Below, piece by piece: positions 60,157-64,000 of a stretch of DNA of 64,000 nucleotides; the stretch's first letter is position 1; every line of letters begins with the position of its first letter. A program made the position numbers and the translations under genes. The notes beneath the pieces were generated by a model. It did not search any database and was not told where the DNA came from. It saw only the letters and a list, made by a program, of their open reading frames with translations. The DNA is from Pseudomonas sp. PDM05 (GTDB lineage: Bacteria; Pseudomonadota; Gammaproteobacteria; Pseudomonadales; Pseudomonadaceae). The stretch covers positions 1 to 64,000 of the forward strand of contig NZ_JACVAC010000003.1 of the NCBI RefSeq assembly GCF_014851685.1, read 5' to 3'.

Positions 60157-62511
60157 ATGAAGCGCGTCTTGCAGGTTCTCGCGGTTCTGCTGGTGTTGGT
60201 CGCCCTCGGCGCAGGCCTGTACATCTACAGCAAGCAACCGACCCGCCAGGGCACGGTGATGCTGAGCAACCTGCAAGGCTCGGTCACGGTGCGCTATGAC
60301 GACCGTGGCGTGCCGCATATCCGCGCCGAAAACGAGACCGATCTGTACCGCGCCCTGGGCTATGTCCATGCCCAGGACCGGCTGTTCCAGATGGAAATCA
60401 TGCGGCGCCTGGCCCGCGGCGAGCTGGCCGAAGTGCTCGGGCCCAAGGTGCTGCAGACCGACAAGCTGTTCCGCAGCCTGCGCATTCGCGAGCGCGCCAC
60501 CACCTATGTGGCGCAGTTGGACCATGAGTCCGCGCACTGGAAAGCCCTGCAAGCCTATCTGGACGGCATCAATCAGTATCAGGACAGCCACGCCAGCCCG
60601 GTGGAGTTCGACGTGCTGGGCATCCCCAAGCGCGCGTTTACCGCCGAGGACACCATCAGCGTCGCCGGGTACATGGCCTACAGCTTTGCCGCCGCGTTTC
60701 GTACCGAACCTTTGCTGACTTACGTACGCGACCAGCTGGGCAGCGACTACCTGAAAGTCTTCGACCTCGACTGGCAACCCAAGGGTGCCCTCAACCTCGC
60801 CGCCAGCGATTGGCAAACCCTCGGCGCCCTTGCGTCCCTGAGCGAGCAGGCACTGGCCGACAACGGCTTGCCGCAATTCGAAGGCAGCAACGCCTGGGCC
60901 ATCAGCGGCAACCGTACCAAGAGCGGCAAGCCGTTGCTGGCGGGCGACCCGCATATCCGCTTCTCGGTGCCGTCGGTGTGGTACGAGGCGCAGCTGTCGG
61001 CGCCGGGCTTTGAGCTGTATGGCTATCACAACGCGCTGGTGCCGGTGGCGTTCCTGGGGCACAACCTGGACTTCGGCTGGAGCCTGACCATGTTCCAGAA
61101 TGATGACCTCGACCTGATCGCCGAGAAGGTCAACCCGGACAACCCCAACCAGGTCTGGTACCACGACCAATGGGTCGACATGACCCAGACCGAGCAACAA
61201 ATCAAGGTCAAGGGCCAGGCGCCGGTCAGCCTCATCCTGCGCCAATCGCCCCACGGGCCGATCATCAATGACGTGCTCGGGGAAAATGCCGGCAAGACGC
61301 CGATTGCCATGTGGTGGGCATTCCTCGACACGCAGAACCCGATCCTCGAAGGTTTCTACCAGCTCAACCGTGCCGACACCCTGGCCAAGGCCCGCGCGGC
61401 GGCGGCCAAGGTGTCGGCGCCGGGTTTGAACATCGTCTGGGCCAATGCCAAGGGCGATATTGGCTGGTGGGCCTCGGCCCAACTGCCGATCCGCCCGGCC
61501 GGGGTCAACGCCGGGTTTATCCTCGACGGCAGCACAGCCCAGGCTGACAAGCTGGGCTTCTACCCCTTCAGCGCCAACCCCCAGGAAGAAAACCCGGCAC
61601 GCGGTTACGTGGTGTCGGCCAATGCCCAGCCGGTCTCGCCCACCGGCATGGAGATCCCGGGCTATTACAACCTCGCTGATCGCGGCCAGCAGTTGAATGC
61701 GCAATTGAGCGACAAGAGCGTGAAATGGGACGTGAACAACAGCCAGGCCTTGCAACTGGGCACCACCACCGCCTTCGGCCCGCGCCTGCTGGCGCCGCTA
61801 TTGCCGGTGCTGCGCGAGGTGGTCAAGGACCCGGCGCAGTTGCCACTGCTGGAGCAACTGGCCAGCTGGAAAGGCGACTACCCGCTGGACTCCATCAGCG
61901 CCACGCTGTTCAACCAGTTCCTGTTCAACCTCGCCGACGCGGCGTTCCACCCCAAGCTCGGCGACGGCATGTTCAAGACCCTGCTCGGCACCCGTGTGAT
62001 CGACGCCGCGCTGCCGCGTCTGGCCGCATCGGCGGATTCACCCTGGTGGAATGGCCAGCGTGCCGAGACCGTCAAGCGCGCCTGGGACAACAGCCTCGCG
62101 CACCTCAAGGCCACCTTGGGCGATGACCCGAGCCAGTGGCAATGGGGCAAGGCCCACACCCTGACCCACGGCCATCCGCTGGGTATGCAGAAGCCGTTGG
62201 ACAGCGTGTTCAACGTCGGCCCATTCCCGGCGCCGGGCACCCATGAAGTGCCGAACAACCAGTCCGCCGCTATCGGCCCGGCGCCATGGCCGGTGACCTA
62301 TGGCCCATCTACCCGACGCCTGATCGACTTTGCCGACGTGGCTCACGCCCTGACCATCAACCCGGTGGGACAAAGCGGGGTGCCGTTTGATCGGCATTAT
62401 GGGGATCAGGCGGAAACGTATATCGAGGGAGGCTACGAGCAGGCGCACTTCAGCGATGAAGAAGTCACGGCAAACACCCGTGGCACGTTGAAACTGCTGC
62501 CAGCCCGATAA
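60157..62511 (+). CDS. Penicillin acylase / acyl-homoserine lactone acylase family protein
   Basis: Ntn-hydrolase of 784 residues, exported by an N-terminal signal/anchor (VLAVLLVLVALGAGLYIYS) and expected to mature by self-cleavage into alpha and beta chains. The nucleophile is Ser244 in FEGSNAWAISG, which becomes the beta-chain N-terminus; the alpha chain is about residues 25-220, followed by a removed spacer. The beta chain keeps GYHNALVPVAFLGHNL and later GPFPAPGTHE. The neighbouring gene order matches P. aeruginosa HacB (PA0305, from memory), which hydrolyses long-chain acyl-homoserine lactones. Penicillin versus AHL substrate cannot be told from sequence. Confidence 0.9.
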   Translation: MKRVLQVLAVLLVLVALGAGLYIYSKQPTRQGTVMLSNLQGSVTVRYDDRGVPHIRAENETDLYRALGYVHAQDRLFQMEIMRRLARGELAEVLGPKVLQTDKLFRSLRIRERATTYVAQLDHESAHWKALQAYLDGINQYQDSHASPVEFDVLGIPKRAFTAEDTISVAGYMAYSFAAAFRTEPLLTYVRDQLGSDYLKVFDLDWQPKGALNLAASDWQTLGALASLSEQALADNGLPQFEGSNAWAISGNRTKSGKPLLAGDPHIRFSVPSVWYEAQLSAPGFELYGYHNALVPVAFLGHNLDFGWSLTMFQNDDLDLIAEKVNPDNPNQVWYHDQWVDMTQTEQQIKVKGQAPVSLILRQSPHGPIINDVLGENAGKTPIAMWWAFLDTQNPILEGFYQLNRADTLAKARAAAAKVSAPGLNIVWANAKGDIGWWASAQLPIRPAGVNAGFILDGSTAQADKLGFYPFSANPQEENPARGYVVSANAQPVSPTGMEIPGYYNLADRGQQLNAQLSDKSVKWDVNNSQALQLGTTTAFGPRLLAPLLPVLREVVKDPAQLPLLEQLASWKGDYPLDSISATLFNQFLFNLADAAFHPKLGDGMFKTLLGTRVIDAALPRLAASADSPWWNGQRAETVKRAWDNSLAHLKATLGDDPSQWQWGKAHTLTHGHPLGMQKPLDSVFNVGPFPAPGTHEVPNNQSAAIGPAPWPVTYGPSTRRLIDFADVAHALTINPVGQSGVPFDRHYGDQAETYIEGGYEQAHFSDEEVTANTRGTLKLLPAR

Positions 62512-62532
62512 CGGCTTGGAATCCGGTCAAAA

Positions 62533-62638
62533 TGTGGGAGCGGGCTTGCTCGCGAATACGGTGTGTCAGTTACAGATGTTTCTACTGATCCACCGCATTC
62601 GCGAGCAAGCCCGCTCCCACAAAAGCCCGCTCCCACAG
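62533..62638. repeat. REPIN with an extra duplicated half-arm
   Basis: TGTGGGAGCGGGCTTGCTCGCGAA faces TTCGCGAGCAAGCCCGCTCCCACA, followed at once by AAAAGCCCGCTCCCACAG, a second copy of the right outer end. It separates the acylase and the convergent regulator gene. Confidence 0.9.
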
Positions 62639-62655
62639 TTGGTCCGAGTACAGCT

Positions 62656-63621
62656 TCAGACCGGCGCGGCAAAGTTGAGCCGGAACTGTTGCGGCGTCAC
62701 CCCAAGCCTGCGATTGAACACACTGCGCATATGCTGGGCATCACGAAACCCGCACTGATAGGCCACCGTCTTGAGCGGCGTGTGCGTGCTTTCGAGCATC
62801 ACCCGCGCCGCATCCACCCTTGCCCGCTCGACAAACTCCGCCGGGGTGATCCGCGCTTCACGGGCAAACACCCGGGAGAAGTTGCGCGCACTCATATTGG
62901 CCGCCTTGGCCAGGTCGACGATGCCCAGGTCACCAGTCAGGTTGGCCAGCACGTAGAGCTGCACCAACGCCACCGCCGAGGTGGTTTCGGCGTGGGGCGT
63001 CAGGAACGGACTGAACTGCGACTGCCCGCCCGCTCGCTGGGTGAATACCACCAATCGCTTGGCCACGCTCAGCGCGACTTCCGGGCCGTGGTCCTGGGCC
63101 AGCAAATACAGCGACAAGTCGATGCCCGCCGTAACCCCGGCCGAGGTGTAGAGATTGCCGTCCTGCACGTAGAGACGGTCGGCTTCGACCCTGGCCGACG
63201 GGCACAGGCGCGCCAGGTCGGCGGCGTCATTCCAGTGGGTGGTAACGGTTTTGCCCTCCAGCAGCCCGGCGCGAGCCAGCATGAACGCGCCGTTGCAGAT
63301 CGAACCGAAGCGCTGGGCACGGGCGGCGGCGGCGCGCAGCCAGGCGTCGAACCCGGCGCCGAAATCTTCGAAAGGCAACCGTGGGCCGCCGGCGACCAGC
63401 AAGAGGTCATAGGGCTCAAGGGCTTCGCTGTAATGCCGATGGGCCTGCAATGACAAGCCATTGGAGGCGGTCATGTTGCCGTGGCCGAGGCCGATGACGT
63501 CCAACTGGTAGTGGTCCTGGGTTGGCAGGAAGCGGTTGGCCTCGCAGAACACGTCCATCGGACCGCTCACGTCCAGTGACTGGACGCCGGGGAAGATCAG
63601 GATGGCGACGGTTTTGCTCAT
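62656..63621 (-). CDS. GlxA-family AraC-type regulator with DJ-1/PfpI domain
   Basis: Transcriptional activator of 321 residues. The N-terminal DJ-1/PfpI-like domain (about 5-180) has the nucleophile-position Cys in FGSICNGAFMLARAGLL and probably binds a small ligand without enzymatic turnover. The C-terminal AraC DNA-binding domain (about 220-321) has ARNFSRVFAREARITPAEFV and AYQCGFRDAQHMRSVFNRR. Relatives include GlxA, ArgR and FtrA. The ATG at 63621 is the family start; a frame to 63849 enters the divergent HD gene. It may control that neighbour. Confidence 0.88.
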   Translation of the reverse strand: MSKTVAILIFPGVQSLDVSGPMDVFCEANRFLPTQDHYQLDVIGLGHGNMTASNGLSLQAHRHYSEALEPYDLLLVAGGPRLPFEDFGAGFDAWLRAAAARAQRFGSICNGAFMLARAGLLEGKTVTTHWNDAADLARLCPSARVEADRLYVQDGNLYTSAGVTAGIDLSLYLLAQDHGPEVALSVAKRLVVFTQRAGGQSQFSPFLTPHAETTSAVALVQLYVLANLTGDLGIVDLAKAANMSARNFSRVFAREARITPAEFVERARVDAARVMLESTHTPLKTVAYQCGFRDAQHMRSVFNRRLGVTPQQFRLNFAAPV

Positions 63622-63784
63622 GAACAGGCACACCTTCTCTAACTGGATAAACACAGCTCCCACATTGGACTGTGTACACCCTTGGCATGAAGTGGCGGCA
63701 CATTGGCCGGGATCGCGCCCTCGCGGCGATGGCTCCGCCAGGGGTGCGCGATCAGACTGGAATTCTTCCCACAGGAGAACCACC

Positions 63785-64000
63785 ATGACCACCATCGCCG
63801 GCATCCCGATCCCCGACAGCGCCCTCGCCAAGGCCACCACCGAATACATCCGCGACGTCGAATCCGACCTGCTCTACCACCACTCGCGCCGGGTGTTTTT
63901 GTTCGGCGCCTTGAGCGGTGAGCGCAAGAGACTGGCCTACAACCCGGAGTTGTTGTACGTGGGCGCGATGTTCCACGACCTGGGCCTGGTGGCTGGCCAT
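63785..64000 (+). CDS. HD-domain protein, partial (cyanamide-hydratase-like)
   Basis: The first 72 residues of a gene cut by the window end. MTTIAGIPIPDSALAKATTEY is followed by LYHHSRRVFLFGAL and VGAMFHDLGLVAGH, an HD-superfamily opening with the first His and the HD pair. The pattern resembles the cyanamide-hydratase-type HD family. Divergent from the GlxA-type regulator, with AGGAG before the ATG. The missing remainder prevents a firm call. Confidence 0.7.
   Translation, partial: MTTIAGIPIPDSALAKATTEYIRDVESDLLYHHSRRVFLFGALSGERKRLAYNPELLYVGAMFHDLGLVAGH

Noticed and set aside
59869..61755. A 628-residue open frame on the minus strand
   Set aside because: Lies antisense to the acylase gene, whose own frame has clear family motifs; composition (Val/Gly/Arg/Gln-rich) is that of a GC-rich shadow frame.
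63657..63668. GCTCCCACATT fragment upstream of the HD gene
   Set aside because: Resembles a REP end but is too short and lacks a partner arm.

Overview
The window is GC-rich chromosomal DNA from a fluorescent Pseudomonas, most likely of the P. fluorescens group. Three things point there. The gene order coaD - ferredoxin - mutM ... ilvD ... folA ... thyA - lgt ... ptsP - rppH ... ilvA / rpiA - aaaA ... serA ... penicillin acylase matches, as far as I remember, the PA0363 to PA0305 interval of P. aeruginosa read in reverse. Most intergenic gaps carry the paired GTGGGAGCGGGCTTGCTCGCGA repeats (REP/REPIN) typical of P. fluorescens. The regulators and transporters are Pseudomonas types. I see no rRNA, tRNA, CRISPR array, prophage or intact transposase. 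No gap between genes exceeds 300 bases.

Layout. 0.1-2.8 kb: alpha/beta hydrolase, sulfurtransferase, TetR regulator. 2.8-6.7 kb: an inducible-looking oxidation cluster with a coniferyl-aldehyde-dehydrogenase-type enzyme, a Tat-exported small subunit and a GMC flavoprotein with a C-X5-C-X3-C iron-sulfur signature, controlled by a strong promoter that overlaps a perfect palindrome. 6.7-11 kb: coaD, ferredoxin, mutM, an HDOD protein, rlmI. 11-17 kb: a drug-efflux-type MFS protein, a DUF4153 membrane protein, ilvD, and an orphan Stv-like gene bracketed by terminators. 17-21 kb: a FecI/FecR/TonB-receptor iron-signalling unit. 21-27.5 kb: phosphorylcholine phosphatase, cystine symporter, folA and a two-gene membrane-protein/GTPase module. 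27.5-34.2 kb: an aminoethylphosphonate uptake and catabolism cluster (PhnZ-like HD oxygenase, FAD oxidoreductase, ABC importer, LysR regulator). 34.2-37 kb: cadA/cadR around a MerR-type divergent promoter. 37-47 kb: housekeeping genes thyA, lgt, ptsP, rppH, ilvA, rpiA. 47-57.6 kb: the AaaA autotransporter aminopeptidase, two paralogous SdiA-regulated-type propeller proteins, D-2-hydroxyglutarate dehydrogenase divergent from serA, a miniature solute-binding protein and small conserved genes. 57.6-64 kb: DUF2059 protein, lysophospholipase-like hydrolase, thioredoxin-like DUF6436 protein, penicillin/AHL acylase, GlxA-type regulator and a truncated HD-domain gene.

How the genes work together. SerA can reduce 2-oxoglutarate to D-2-hydroxyglutarate, and the divergent dehydrogenase recycles that product. 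RppH and PtsP form the conserved mRNA-decapping / nitrogen-PTS pair. IlvD and IlvA supply branched-chain amino acid synthesis. The phosphonate cluster imports and cleaves C-P compounds but has no visible 2-oxoglutarate hydroxylase partner for its HD oxygenase. The most noteworthy signals are that cluster, the GMC/Tat pair without a cytochrome, a perfect 42-bp inverted repeat at 40.6 kb with a diverged cousin at 24.1 kb, solo transposon-end-like repeat pairs at 0.1 and 24.0 kb, and the lobe-deleted binding protein at 55.9 kb. Names of families and remembered locus numbers come from memory; no database search was run.
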